Below are positions 18,019 through 26,024 of a DNA stretch of 64,000 nucleotides, in pieces; the first letter of the stretch is position 1, and each line of letters opens with the position of its first letter. The stretch covers positions 1-64,000 of IMG/VR virus record IMGVR_UViG_3300028802_000001. One strand, 5' to 3'. The stretch is from a virus. Below the pieces are notes generated by a model, which was given only the letters and a program-made list of their open reading frames with translations, was not told the origin of the DNA and made no database searches. The translations under genes were made by a program, and so were the position numbers.

Positions 18019-18456
18019 ATGACACAAATCCATACCGATCTTCTGATCACGCGGGAATCTGCCCGCCGGATTCGCGTCGAGCCGACGACGGCTGTTGGAG
18101 GAACAATCTCGCAGACGAATGTGCAACGAGCATTGGAGCAGATCGCCGGGTTCATTGCTCCAGTGAATACGACGATCATTGCCACGCCTGCGGTGATACC
18201 AGCAACAGTCAGTGCCGTATATTTTAACGTCGGATCGGCAGTTACTGCGACACTTCCAGACGCGGCGACTTGGGCAACCAATTTTACTGGATCGCTTTTG
18301 CTCAAGGATATAAGCGGTGCTGCGGCAACCAACAACATCACCATCAATCGTGCCGGGAGCAATACGATTGACGGCCTAACGACGTTCCAAATCCTGAGCA
18401 ATTACGGATTCTTCTCTCTCCGTGTCGTTTCTGGAAACTGGACATTTGTCGGATGA
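18019..18456 (+). CDS. Small beta structural protein, paralogue A
   Basis: 145 residues. A short helical lead with NVQRALEQIAGF is followed by a ~95-residue beta domain (AVYFNV.....TLPDAATW, LLLKDISG, ITINRAGSNTIDG, VVSGNWTFVG). The same domain forms almost all of the next gene, with which it overlaps by ATGA. The lead helix resembles fibre-attachment helices. Probably virion surface; function unknown. Confidence 0.55.
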   Translation: MTQIHTDLLITRESARRIRVEPTTAVGGTISQTNVQRALEQIAGFIAPVNTTIIATPAVIPATVSAVYFNVGSAVTATLPDAATWATNFTGSLLLKDISGAAATNNITINRAGSNTIDGLTTFQILSNYGFFSLRVVSGNWTFVG

Positions 18457-18815
18457 CACTCAAGATAGAAATATCGGGAGATTTGACTGCGTCCATCATT
18501 TCTGGGAATGAGAATTCTTACAGCGAGATCAGCGTGACAACCACGCCGTCTGTGATCCCGACGTCTGCTTCAAGGGTGTTTTTCAATGTTGGGGGCACAG
18601 CATTATCAACACTCCCTGATGCTGTGACGTGGGCCGCCGACAATCCAAGCGGTGAACTTTTGCTCAAAGACATCAGCGGCAATGTTGGAGCCGGAATCAC
18701 AATCAATCGAGCCGGAATGAATACGATAGACAGGCTCATAAGCATCACAATCACCAGAAACTTCGCGTTCTATGTTCTGTGCGTGGTTTCTGGAGACTGG
18801 ACCATCGTCGGGTGA
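18453..18815 (+). CDS. Small beta structural protein, paralogue B
   Basis: 120 residues, essentially the C-terminal domain of the upstream gene: VFFNVGG..LSTLPDAVTW, ELLLKDISGN, ITINRAGMNTID, VVSGDWTIVG at matching places. This points to a tandem domain duplication followed by divergence. Confidence 0.55.
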   Translation: MTLKIEISGDLTASIISGNENSYSEISVTTTPSVIPTSASRVFFNVGGTALSTLPDAVTWAADNPSGELLLKDISGNVGAGITINRAGMNTIDRLISITITRNFAFYVLCVVSGDWTIVG

Positions 18816-18819
18816 AACA

Positions 18820-20343
18820 ATGAAACATATTCTTGCGGCTCTTCCAGTTGCCGTCGTCTATTTCCTAACTCCTGCAACGGCGCATGCACAGTGCAATGGG
18901 CAATTCGGTGCTGGCCAAATTTGTGGAAATCCGACAGGCTCGCAGGCATTGCCAAGACCTGGGGCCACAAGCGTCTTTGGAGTTGTGACAGGCCCTGCTT
19001 CGGCTACGGACAATGCCATTGCGCGGTTTGACGGAACCACTGGCAAATTAATCCAGAATTCAATCCCTACAATCGCTGATGACGGTAGCTTTGCAATCGT
19101 AACCGCGACTAGTGTAATCGGGACAACAACGGGGCGCGGTCCCCTCTTTGTCGTTAACAATGCCGCCTCATCTGGCAACCCGGCCGGCAAAAATATGGGA
19201 TGCCAGTTCTGGGTTGGGAACAATCCAACTGCTACTCCCGGAGCAAATCAAAGCGTCAACTGCACGATGTACATTGACAATCTCAATCGTGATTCGATTT
19301 GGGGTTTGAATGTCATCACATTATACGGAGACAATGGTGCGGGATGGGCCGATACCAGCGGTCGCGCGATTGAGCTTGAAGTGAACAACTTCTTCGTAGC
19401 CAACTCGACAACCGATCCTTGGGGTTCAGCTAATACGAGAAAGAACGGCATCGAAATCGTCAATGGCGCATCCACGATTGGGAGAACCACTGCCGGGATT
19501 ATGACATGGGGCGTGCAAACTAATGGGACTGGCTGGTTTGATTCATCCATCGCCCTGTCAAGGGGGTACAATTACGGAGTGCGTTGTGTTGCCGATCCGG
19601 GAGGGGTGGTTGACACGACGCCAGCTTTCAAGACCGCATGTTTCTCGGATGAGAGTGACAGCGTTAATGTTCTGAAGGTATCGCGTACACATACCAATGG
19701 TGTAGATTTTTCTGCTGCTACCTTTAGCGGCAATGCTTTCGCTAGTCCTGGTTTCAGCGTCGGTGGGACTGGACTGCTCTCTGTCACTAATACTGGCGTG
19801 TCGTCTACACTTGGCAGTTTGGGAGTTGGCACTACGGCCGGCAGCGTAATTGGCCTGTCTCGATTTGTTCACATTGTCGGAACTGCGGGGAATACCGCGG
19901 GTTTTGAAATTGGAGTGACTGGGGGAAACACTTCTGCCGTGTATCTGTCTACGGATGGAGCGACATTCGGTGCCATTGCGACAAGCATTAATATGCCACT
20001 TAGTTTTCAAACGAGCAGCACAGCCAGACTAAGCATTATCGGAAACGCCACTCATTTAGCTCCGTCTGGAACAGCACCCGCACTGACCGCCTGCGGCGGT
20101 GGTTCGCCTGCAATAACCGGATCAGACGTTGCGGGTGAAGTGACGATGGGGACTACGGCAACCGGCTGCGTCATTACGTTCAACGTGGCTTATGTGGCCG
20201 CCCCATATTGCACAGTGTCATGGCAAGCAACACCATTGGCATCACAGAGTTACACAGTTTCCACCACTGCTATTACGACCGTGCAGACAAGCACGTCATC
20301 AAATAAGATTAATTACACCTGTATGGCTCAGAGTGGAGGATAA
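18820..20343 (+). CDS. Exported tail-fibre-like protein with Sec signal peptide
   Basis: 507 residues from ATG 18820; a longer TTG frame is rejected because 18820 has GGTGA upstream and gives a classic signal peptide: KH, hydrophobic LAALPVAVVYFL, TPATAHA then Q (signal-peptidase-type AHA). The mature part begins QCNGQFGAGQICGNPTG and contains GPASATDNAIARFDGTTGKLIQNS, also found in the fibre at 48361. The rest is Ser/Thr/Gly-rich beta sequence with a Cys-containing C-terminal domain. Fibre call comes from composition and context; export is predicted from the N-terminus. Confidence 0.65.
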   Translation: MKHILAALPVAVVYFLTPATAHAQCNGQFGAGQICGNPTGSQALPRPGATSVFGVVTGPASATDNAIARFDGTTGKLIQNSIPTIADDGSFAIVTATSVIGTTTGRGPLFVVNNAASSGNPAGKNMGCQFWVGNNPTATPGANQSVNCTMYIDNLNRDSIWGLNVITLYGDNGAGWADTSGRAIELEVNNFFVANSTTDPWGSANTRKNGIEIVNGASTIGRTTAGIMTWGVQTNGTGWFDSSIALSRGYNYGVRCVADPGGVVDTTPAFKTACFSDESDSVNVLKVSRTHTNGVDFSAATFSGNAFASPGFSVGGTGLLSVTNTGVSSTLGSLGVGTTAGSVIGLSRFVHIVGTAGNTAGFEIGVTGGNTSAVYLSTDGATFGAIATSINMPLSFQTSSTARLSIIGNATHLAPSGTAPALTACGGGSPAITGSDVAGEVTMGTTATGCVITFNVAYVAAPYCTVSWQATPLASQSYTVSTTAITTVQTSTSSNKINYTCMAQSGG

Positions 20344-20348
20344 TAGAC

Positions 20349-20570
20349 ATGCGATTCCGCTATGTGTTGCCGGTTCTGTTTTTGACAACGCCGACCTTTG
20401 CGCAACAGCAATCTACACCGCAACAAATAATCGAACAGCGCGAGGCTTTACAGATCGGGGCTCTGCTCAAGCAGAATATCACTCTGAGTGTCCAGCTTGA
20501 GGCGGCTAACGATGCCCTGGCGAAAGCGCAGGCCAGGATCAAGGAACTGGAAGCCAAGGTGCCAAAGTGA
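20349..20570 (+). CDS. Small exported coiled-coil protein
   Basis: 73 residues: signal peptide RFRYVLPVLFLTTPTFAQ, then a Gln-rich segment and a coiled coil (LLKQNITLSVQLEAANDALAKAQARIKELEAKV). Strong GGAGG upstream. Similar in plan to 50885-51139. Standing first in the lysis cluster, it could be an outer spanin-like or periplasmic protein, but no lipobox Cys is present. Its TGA overlaps a GTG start. Confidence 0.55.
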   Translation: MRFRYVLPVLFLTTPTFAQQQSTPQQIIEQREALQIGALLKQNITLSVQLEAANDALAKAQARIKELEAKVPK

Positions 20571-20701
20571 GCGACGTGATCGATGCGATGGCAATCATTG
20601 CGGCATACAGCCTGAACATGCTGGCTATCTTTGCGCTTGGGTTTGGGGTTGCGGGCGTGCTCGTGCTTCCCATCGTCAACAAGTGGAAAAATAATCTGTG
20701 A
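20567..20701 (+). CDS. 44-residue single-span membrane protein
   Basis: Starts at GTG 20567 inside the previous stop (GTGA); an ATG at 20588 is an alternative. One hydrophobic segment (LNMLAIFALGFGVAGVLVLPIV) ends with basic NKWKNNL. Its TGA overlaps the GTG start of the endolysin gene, so it is coupled on both sides. Directly before the endolysin this is a reasonable pinholin or accessory membrane protein candidate. Confidence 0.5.
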   Translation: MSDVIDAMAIIAAYSLNMLAIFALGFGVAGVLVLPIVNKWKNNL

Positions 20702-21885
20702 GCGAATCGTGGCGCGTTGCCAAATCACTCGACACCATATTGGTGCAGGTCAACGCAAAATGGCCTGACCGCGACAAGTCAAGCGACGGTACGGTTGCCT
20801 CAGATCAGCACCATCAGCAGAACCCTAACTCGGATCATGAGCCTAATCAGGATGGAGTGGTGTGTGCCCGCGACATCACGCACGATCCGCCCTATTTTGA
20901 TTCCTACGCCTTTGCCGACATGCTGCTGCGGAACAAGGACGAGCGCATCAAATATGTCATCAGCAACAGCCGCATAGCATCAGGAACGGGGCAAGATCAT
21001 CCAGCGTGGGTTTGGCGACCGTACACCGGCTCGAATCCGCACGATCATCACGTCCATATCTCGGTCAAGGCTGATGCGGCGCACTATGACGATCCCCGGC
21101 CGTGGGACATCGAGGGCGGTGACAGCGTTTCCAAGCCCGGCGACCACCCGCCGCCTTTATCGATCTACCCCCCGACCTTGAAGCTCGGCAGCAATGGCGA
21201 CGACGTTCGCCGGGTACAGCAGTTGTTGATGGTTGACGGCATCTTTGGTGACCTAACGCGGATTGCCGTCACTGACTTCCAGCACGATAAGGGGCTTACG
21301 GCTGACGGGATTGTGGGTCCTGAGACGTGGCAGGCCCTGCTCAAAATCGCCCCGTTGCCGACGCCCGTGGTCCGGCCGTCCCTGTATCTGACTGGCAAGT
21401 GTAGCTGGTTCGGGGGCCCGCTCGATACTGGCGTGACGCCCAGCGAGGGGCTAGCATTTATCGATGCCGTGGATGATCAACCGACCATCTTTTTGCCAGA
21501 GCAGCCTCCTGGCACGACCGGACTGGCGCGGCGACTAGACACGGCGAAACTCTTCATTGCCTGCCGCTGGTCCTACGATAAGCCGTATCAATCCAAGATC
21601 GACCTACTAAAGCACAAGGCGAGGGTTCGCGCGTTAAAGACTGGGTTGGAACTCGAAGCATGGCCTGCCGATTGGGGGCCAAACGAGGCCACAGGACGCA
21701 TCGCCGACCTCAGTCACGGCCTCATGACCTCGCTCGGAATAACCACTGACGATGAGGTGGAGGTTGTGTATCCGTCAGATATCCCGTCTATAGTGGCGAA
21801 GCCTGTACCGCCTGTTCCCGCTCCCGCCCCGGCAGACTGGCGAGATTTTGATATCTGGGGCTGGATTAAATCGTTCTTCAAATAG
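20698..21885 (+). CDS. Endolysin: M15-type peptidase, peptidoglycan-binding domain, beta-barrel C-domain
   Basis: 395 residues, GTG start coupled to the previous gene. Residues ~1-130 carry an M15-like zinc site (SDHEPNQDGVVCARDITHD at ~45-63; HDHHVHIS at ~115-122). Residues ~155-220 are a PG_binding_1 domain (LKLGSNGDDVRRVQQLL...DGIFGDLT...GIVGPETW). Residues ~228-365 (CSWFGGPLDTGVTPSEGLAF, FIACRWSYD, PADWGPNEATGRIADLS) look like a double-psi beta-barrel of the RlpA/DPBB type. No signal peptide, so release probably needs a holin. Confidence 0.82.
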   Translation: MSESWRVAKSLDTILVQVNAKWPDRDKSSDGTVASDQHHQQNPNSDHEPNQDGVVCARDITHDPPYFDSYAFADMLLRNKDERIKYVISNSRIASGTGQDHPAWVWRPYTGSNPHDHHVHISVKADAAHYDDPRPWDIEGGDSVSKPGDHPPPLSIYPPTLKLGSNGDDVRRVQQLLMVDGIFGDLTRIAVTDFQHDKGLTADGIVGPETWQALLKIAPLPTPVVRPSLYLTGKCSWFGGPLDTGVTPSEGLAFIDAVDDQPTIFLPEQPPGTTGLARRLDTAKLFIACRWSYDKPYQSKIDLLKHKARVRALKTGLELEAWPADWGPNEATGRIADLSHGLMTSLGITTDDEVEVVYPSDIPSIVAKPVPPVPAPAPADWRDFDIWGWIKSFFK

Positions 21886-21894
21886 GAGATGCCC

Positions 21895-22434
21895 ATGAAC
21901 CCTTTGTCACTTCTCATCCCGCTTCTGACCCACATGGATCAAATTATGAGCCTGTTGCCGTTTGTTCAGCGGGTCATCGCGCGTGGCTTCACCGTCAACT
22001 CGATTGCGGAGGACCTCAAGGATCTGGGCAGTACGCACCTTCTCGATTGGCTTGCGCACAACGGGGCGGCATTTTTCCCTGACGTTAAGCCAGACCTGCA
22101 AGTCGCGGCCGGCGCCGTGCTCGTTGCTCCTGACTACGTGATGAAAATCCAGCAACTGCTGAATAAGGTTATGTCACCATCTCCCAACTTGGACATTGAC
22201 GGGCGTCTCGGCCCGAAGACAAGGGCCGCAGTCATCGCGTATCAGACCGCGAAGGGTTTGACCGTTGATGCGTTTCCCGGCGACGCCACGCGGGCTGCGC
22301 TTGAAGCCGATTCGGTGAAGACCACTCCGACTGCACTGGGCGGCTCGGGTGAGGCGGCAAACACCGTCGAGGTCCCCAAGGTGGCGGATGCCCCGACCCC
22401 AGCAGCAGTTCCTAAGGCCCCGGCAGCAGCCTGA
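21895..22434 (+). CDS. Peptidoglycan-binding-domain protein
   Basis: 179 residues from ATG 21895 (AGGAG at ideal distance; ATG 21889 is too close to it). N-terminal ~75 residues are hydrophobic/amphipathic (LSLLIPLLTHMDQIMSLLPFVQRVI), then a PG_binding_1 domain (VMKIQQLLNKV....LDIDGRLGPKTRAAVIAYQTAKGL...GDATRAAL), then an Ala/Pro/Val tail. Probably works with the endolysin in the wall. Confidence 0.68.
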   Translation: MNPLSLLIPLLTHMDQIMSLLPFVQRVIARGFTVNSIAEDLKDLGSTHLLDWLAHNGAAFFPDVKPDLQVAAGAVLVAPDYVMKIQQLLNKVMSPSPNLDIDGRLGPKTRAAVIAYQTAKGLTVDAFPGDATRAALEADSVKTTPTALGGSGEAANTVEVPKVADAPTPAAVPKAPAAA

Positions 22435-22437
22435 CTC

Positions 22438-22782
22438 ATGACCGAGCAACACTATCATCACCACTTTTATCACCATCACGATCCCGGCCTGCACGAGGTC
22501 AAGGCAGAGATTGCAAAACTTCGCGACCTCATCATCCGAAACCAGGAGGCCCTAATGGCCACTCTTGATGAAGTTCTTGCTGAAGTCACCGACGAAAGCG
22601 GTCGTCTTGATAGCATCCAATCTCTGATTGACGGCATCAAGCAACAGCTTGCTGACGCTCTCTCCGGGACAGCGTTGCCGCCGGCTGTGCAGCAAAAGGT
22701 TGATGAGGTGTTTGCTGGGTTGACGGCAAACAAAGCAAAAATCGACACCGCGCTCAATGCGGGAACGCCGCCTCCAGCCTAA
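22438..22782 (+). CDS. His-rich/coiled-coil small protein with probable internal start at 22555
   Basis: The full frame (114 residues) begins with a natural His cluster (YHHHFYHHH) and a short coiled coil, but ATG 22438 has no clear ribosome site. ATG 22555 has a strong AGGAGG and would give a 75-residue helical protein (ATLDEVLAEVTDESGRLDSIQSLIDGIKQQL...LPPAVQQKVDEVF) of a type common near phage lysis genes. Both products may be made; function unknown. Confidence 0.55.
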   Translation: MTEQHYHHHFYHHHDPGLHEVKAEIAKLRDLIIRNQEALMATLDEVLAEVTDESGRLDSIQSLIDGIKQQLADALSGTALPPAVQQKVDEVFAGLTANKAKIDTALNAGTPPPA

Positions 22783-22868
22783 CCGTTGACCTCCAACATA
22801 CCGGGCCGTGGGCGACTGCGGCTCGGTTTGGGACTGTTTTGGGACGGCTCTGAGCAAAGGAGGCTACC

Positions 22869-23087
22869 ATGATCGCTCTCGCAATCAGTATCCTGTGGCT
22901 TCTAATCGGCATCATTGTCTTACTTGGAGTATTGTGGCTGACATTTTACGCGCTTGCTGTTTTTGGATTGGTCGTCCCGGAAAACATCAAAAACGGCATT
23001 TATGTCATTGCTCTCATTCTGATTATCATTGCTGCGCTGTCTCTGATTGCAGGCGGAGGCGGTCTTCATATGCCTTCCCTTCGATGA
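22869..23087 (+). CDS. Holin-like two-span membrane protein
   Basis: 72 residues with two hydrophobic segments (ILWLLIGIIVLLGVLWLTFYALAV in pieces; YVIALILIIIAALSLIAGG) and a short C-terminal tail. Strong AAAGGAGG upstream. Size, topology and place beside the endolysin suit a class II holin, although other small membrane proteins nearby are also candidates. Confidence 0.55.
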   Translation: MIALAISILWLLIGIIVLLGVLWLTFYALAVFGLVVPENIKNGIYVIALILIIIAALSLIAGGGGLHMPSLR

Positions 23088-23119
23088 TGCCGATCTTCGA
23101 TGGGCGATGGTAATGGTCA

Positions 23120-23431
23120 ATGCCGATACGTGACAGAGGTGGATCAGACGGCGACGAAACGCCTCTTGGAAAAATCGAGGGCAGACTCGTTCTGATTGAA
23201 GATGTCATATCCGCACAAGCTCGCTCCATGCGCGACCTTAATGGTACGATTGAGGAATTTCGTAGTGCAATCACAATCATTCAGACCATCCAGGACGATT
23301 TCCGGACGCAAAGAGCAACTCGTGAGGCATGGGCGGCGATAATGAAAACGGTTCAGTGGTTCGTGGTGATCGTAGCATCCATGGTGGGGGCAATAGCGGC
23401 TTATATTGGAATGCATGCCGGCAAGTCGTGA
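23120..23431 (+). CDS. Coiled-coil plus C-terminal membrane segment protein
   Basis: 103 residues: polar N-terminus, helical coiled coil (LVLIEDVISAQARSMRDLNGTIEEF...IIQTIQDDF) and one C-terminal transmembrane segment (VQWFVVIVASMVGAIAAYIGM). Phage proteins of this build in lysis cassettes are often holin- or antiholin-like. No named family confirmed. Confidence 0.5.
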   Translation: MPIRDRGGSDGDETPLGKIEGRLVLIEDVISAQARSMRDLNGTIEEFRSAITIIQTIQDDFRTQRATREAWAAIMKTVQWFVVIVASMVGAIAAYIGMHAGKS

Positions 23432-23443
23432 GAGGCTGACACC

Positions 23444-23956
23444 ATGCAATGGATCTTTCAACTTGTTTCGACCTTCCTGATGGTGTCTGGCACCGTTGCG
23501 CTTACTGTCCCGATGGTCCTGTGGGCGCTGGATCGAAATGGCCCCTATGACCGATTGTTTGGAGTGATCGTTTCAGGGCACCAGATGGAGTGTGGACCGG
23601 ACGCCAACTATTACGATGAGGTGCGCCCCAACGGGTGCGTAGTTGTCGAGTGGACCATCGAGCTTCACGACAACTACAAAAACTGTTCTCCTATCAATTC
23701 ATTGCATGTCAGCCGGACCATTATGGGCGCCGACGGCGTGACCCACGATCTCCCACGGACTGAGCGATATTTTGGTCCAGACCGGCAACCGTTCAGCGAA
23801 AAACTGCGCCGCCCATTTGTTCTGCCGGCCTTCAGCGTTCCGGGACCTGCCACATATCACTCAGAAGCGTGCTTTGTCTGTAACCCCCTGCAAAAGTTTG
23901 CGAACTGGCCGGTGTGCAAGACGACGCCTGATGTCACATATGAGGTGGCCAATTGA
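23444..23956 (+). CDS. Membrane-anchored or exported protein of unknown function
   Basis: 170 residues with one N-terminal hydrophobic helix (FQLVSTFLMVSGTVALTVPMVLWAL) and a ~135-residue extracytoplasmic-looking domain with six Cys (MECGP, NGCVVVEW, YKNCSP, EACFVC, PVCKTT), suggesting disulfides in the periplasm. Its end overlaps the next gene by TTGA. Not recognised; envelope location is inferred. Confidence 0.5.
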   Translation: MQWIFQLVSTFLMVSGTVALTVPMVLWALDRNGPYDRLFGVIVSGHQMECGPDANYYDEVRPNGCVVVEWTIELHDNYKNCSPINSLHVSRTIMGADGVTHDLPRTERYFGPDRQPFSEKLRRPFVLPAFSVPGPATYHSEACFVCNPLQKFANWPVCKTTPDVTYEVAN

Positions 23957-24222
23957 ACGCCAGCGAGGAGGCAGGCAAGGCCGTCAGGGGCTTTGTGGAT
24001 ACGCTCAAAGAGCAGCCCCTATCGCTGGCGTTGGTCGTGATGAACATTGCGCTGCTGATGCTGGTGGCTTGGAATTCCCGAGATCTAACTGCAACAAGAT
24101 TGGAAACTGCTAAACTGATCATTGAGAAGTTCAAGGAAACTGATCAACTCCTAGCGAAATGCACGGACGTGGAGGGGGTTAGAAGGCTTTTGCAGACGGC
24201 TCCGCCAGTGGATTTACGATAG
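23953..24222 (+). CDS. Small single-span membrane protein
   Basis: 89 residues from a TTG overlapping the previous stop. One transmembrane helix (LALVVMNIALLMLVAW) is followed by a helical cytoplasmic or periplasmic tail (TAKLIIEKFKETDQLLAKC). Could be a holin or inner-spanin-like component. Confidence 0.5.
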   Translation: MNASEEAGKAVRGFVDTLKEQPLSLALVVMNIALLMLVAWNSRDLTATRLETAKLIIEKFKETDQLLAKCTDVEGVRRLLQTAPPVDLR

Positions 24223-24223
24223 C

Positions 24224-24592
24224 ATGCCTCCTCGTCGTCCCCCTCCCCCGCCAACTGGATGGTGGTCTCAATTGTCCATGACAGCCAAATTTGCCACAGC
24301 GGTTGGCGCGATTGCCGCCGCAGTCGTATCAACCGGTGCGGCGTGGGCGTTCCTCGACCTCCCGGTGGTCTCTACCAAGGCGTGGACCATGGCGCAGGTT
24401 GAGCGTCTGGAGCGGAATCTCAAGCAACAGGGCCAGATCCTCTATGATATCCGGCGTGGGCAACTTGAGAGAAATGTCATCGACCTTGAGCAAAAATCCA
24501 AACGGAACTCCGACGAGGAATTCCGGCTGCGTGCGCTGAAGGAAGACATGCGGCGGCTTGACACGCAGATCGACCAAATGGGGAAAAAATAG
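24224..24592 (+). CDS. Membrane-anchored coiled-coil protein (inner-spanin-like)
   Basis: 122 residues: Pro-rich cytoplasmic N-terminus (RRPPPPPTGWW), one transmembrane segment (ATAVGAIAAAVVSTGAAWAF) and a long charged coiled coil (QVERLERNLKQQG...RRGQLERNVIDLEQ...LRALKEDMRRLDTQ). This plan fits an i-spanin; no obvious overlapping o-spanin is seen. Last + gene before the convergent boundary. Confidence 0.5.
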   Translation: MPPRRPPPPPTGWWSQLSMTAKFATAVGAIAAAVVSTGAAWAFLDLPVVSTKAWTMAQVERLERNLKQQGQILYDIRRGQLERNVIDLEQKSKRNSDEEFRLRALKEDMRRLDTQIDQMGKK

Positions 24593-24598
24593 CCGTCG

Positions 24599-24832
24599 CT
24601 ACGTCTCTGACGCGGCGCGAAAGGCTTCAACGAAAGCACTCACTTTCAACCCATCAAGACTCAGCCTCTCCGCGCTGGCATCAGGAGGGATGGCTTTGTT
24701 GGGAGCGCAGTGTGGGGCCCATTTCTGGCCAAGTTCAGCAAATGGTTTGAGCGCCGCCCGCAGACGCTCGATCTCGGCCTCCAGTCTATCAATGCTGTTC
24801 AAGTATCCTAACTCGACGCCGATCCTAGTCAT
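24599..24832 (-). CDS. Small coiled-coil phage protein
   Basis: 77 residues. Begins around a DRLEAEIERLRAALKPFA helix very common in small phage proteins of unknown role. AGGTGA lies before the ATG at 24832. It is the last gene of the leftward operon and faces the lysis cluster 6 bp away. Confidence 0.55.
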   Translation of the reverse strand: MTRIGVELGYLNSIDRLEAEIERLRAALKPFAELGQKWAPHCAPNKAIPPDASAERLSLDGLKVSAFVEAFRAASET

Positions 24833-24879
24833 GATCTTTCACCTTGCTATTGCGGAGGATAGCGCGCCTAGTGGGATTT

Positions 24880-24895
24880 CGTCTCACATGAGACG
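24880..24895. other. Perfect 6-bp stem-loop upstream of the last leftward gene
   Basis: CGTCTC (24880-24885) pairs with GAGACG (24890-24895) around ACAT. An outer GGAGGA (24854-24859) / TCCTCC (24897-24902) pair brackets it. This may fold the leader of the 24599-24832 message. Confidence 0.45.
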
Positions 24896-24917
24896 GTCCT
24901 CCCGATACCAGACTTGG

Positions 24918-24943
24918 GCCGCCCGCCAATGGGCGGCTTTTTT
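24918..24943 (+). terminator. Rho-independent terminator for rightward lysis transcripts
   Basis: GCCGCCC / GGGCGGC, a perfect 7-bp GC stem with loop GCCAAT, followed by six T. It is oriented for + strand transcripts but lies about 330 bp beyond the last + gene, inside leftward-gene territory, so rightward transcription would run antisense across 24599-24832. Confidence 0.75.
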
Positions 24944-25341
24944 CATGCCTTCCTCCTGTTTGCGATCTTGCGAGACGGCCACTTCCTTTTTGCCGTCAAT
25001 TTATCGGTCGAAGATCGGAAGTGCGGCCCCTCAGACTTGGCCAGTAGTCGGTGGGCGAATTCCTCATTGGCTCGCGTGATCCTCTTGCCCTTGGCAATCG
25101 CCGGTACGTCGATCTTGGCGGTTTTCTCTCGATGCGCTGCCACAAGTTTAGGGTCCAAGTTCCACCATGAGGCGGGGCCATCGTGGGCATGGAATACAAT
25201 ATGGTCGAAATGAAACAGTGCCAGCACGGCCTTGGCCTTCACCTTCCTCCGTCTCAGATCGTCCCGTTGCTCCTGTGGTAGCAGGCAGGCCAGCGTGGCT
25301 GCTAGGCGCTCGGGGAGGGGGACGTAGGGGCGTTTGGTCAT
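24943..25341 (-). CDS. HNH-like small protein
   Basis: 132 residues from ATG 25341 (GGAGGG upstream; a longer start at 25401 is unlikely). The region FHFDHIVFHAHDGPASWWNLDPKLVAAHREKTAKIDVPAIAKGKR matches the degenerate HNH pattern (FDH...GG.D.P.NL.P....H..KT..D...IAK) of small alphaproteobacterial phage proteins. Possible nuclease or inactive DNA-binding relative. Overlaps a tiny upstream ORF by ATGA. Confidence 0.6.
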   Translation of the reverse strand: MTKRPYVPLPERLAATLACLLPQEQRDDLRRRKVKAKAVLALFHFDHIVFHAHDGPASWWNLDPKLVAAHREKTAKIDVPAIAKGKRITRANEEFAHRLLAKSEGPHFRSSTDKLTAKRKWPSRKIANRRKA

Positions 25342-25424
25342 ATCAACGCCCTCCAAGCGAGTTGCATGGAAACCGCAAACAAGACGACCGCGGTGGCCCA
25401 AAGAACGGCCTCCAATATCCTCAC
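25338..25424 (-). CDS. 28-residue hydrophobic peptide
   Basis: GTG start at 25424; the peptide is almost one hydrophobic helix (ILEAVLWATAVVLFAVSMQLAW) and ends in a TGA that overlaps the ATG of the HNH-like gene. The fit in the coupled operon favours a real small membrane protein, though the short length leaves doubt. Confidence 0.42.
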   Translation of the reverse strand: MRILEAVLWATAVVLFAVSMQLAWRALI

Positions 25425-25435
25425 GAACGTGCTTC

Positions 25436-25609
25436 CTACGGTTTGCGGGTTTGTTTTTCGTGTATCTCCCAGAACATAGCTGCCTCCACTAACGTGAGGA
25501 GGTCCGCATTTAGCTGAGCGGGCAGATAGTGGGAGTCGATTGCCATCATGGCGCGCTTGGCGGCGGCCCCGATTGCGCTCGGGATTTCAAGTTCGATGGT
25601 GTCGGGCAT
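25436..25609 (-). CDS. 57-residue phage protein of unknown function
   Basis: ATG at 25609 with GAAGG upstream. Acidic N-terminus DTIELEIPSAIGAAAKRAMMAID and a helical rest (LNADLLTLVEAAMFWEIHEKQ). Length and spacing fit the surrounding run of small leftward genes. No family recognised. Confidence 0.55.
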   Translation of the reverse strand: MPDTIELEIPSAIGAAAKRAMMAIDSHYLPAQLNADLLTLVEAAMFWEIHEKQTRKP

Positions 25610-25619
25610 GGGTCAGCCT

Positions 25620-26024
25620 TCATTCAGCCAGTGCGACGTCCCAGTTTGGTTCGCCAGTTGTCAGGTAGCTCCGCAGGGCGATGGCGGCCTGGGAGCGCGT
25701 TGCTAAAGACCCACACTCGCCGGGGTAAAATAGTTTTCTCAGTTCTTTGGGGTGACTCCCTTGCACGTAATGAATCGGATTGCGGCCCATTAGGATCGCG
25801 GCCCAGCCTCCGATGCACGCGACCGTTCCACACTCACTTTCGGAATATATGACGTTCATGTGGAAAGTTTTGGGGCCAGTCAGTACGACCGTATCCAAGA
25901 AATGCAGATAATTCCCGTAGGTAAGTTCCTCCCGTTCTAGCATCCCGAGCACCTTTACCAGCGCGTTATGCTCAACGTCAGTAATCTGGAGATCGGCGGG
26001 TGTCCTGAAGTAGTTAGCAAGCAT
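25620..26024 (-). CDS. Unknown phage protein with CGTVACIGGW motif
   Basis: 134 residues from ATG 26024 (GGAGAG upstream). Contains ESECGTVACIGGWAAILMG and a C-terminal RSQAAIALRSYLTTGEPNW; this Cys-containing signature is familiar from phage hypothetical proteins, but no activity is known to me. Overlaps the next gene. Confidence 0.6.
   Translation of the reverse strand: MLANYFRTPADLQITDVEHNALVKVLGMLEREELTYGNYLHFLDTVVLTGPKTFHMNVIYSESECGTVACIGGWAAILMGRNPIHYVQGSHPKELRKLFYPGECGSLATRSQAAIALRSYLTTGEPNWDVALAE

Noticed and set aside
24558-25517. Rightward ORFs after the lysis genes
   Set aside because: They are antisense to leftward genes with proper starts and family-like motifs, and they read through the terminator at 24918.
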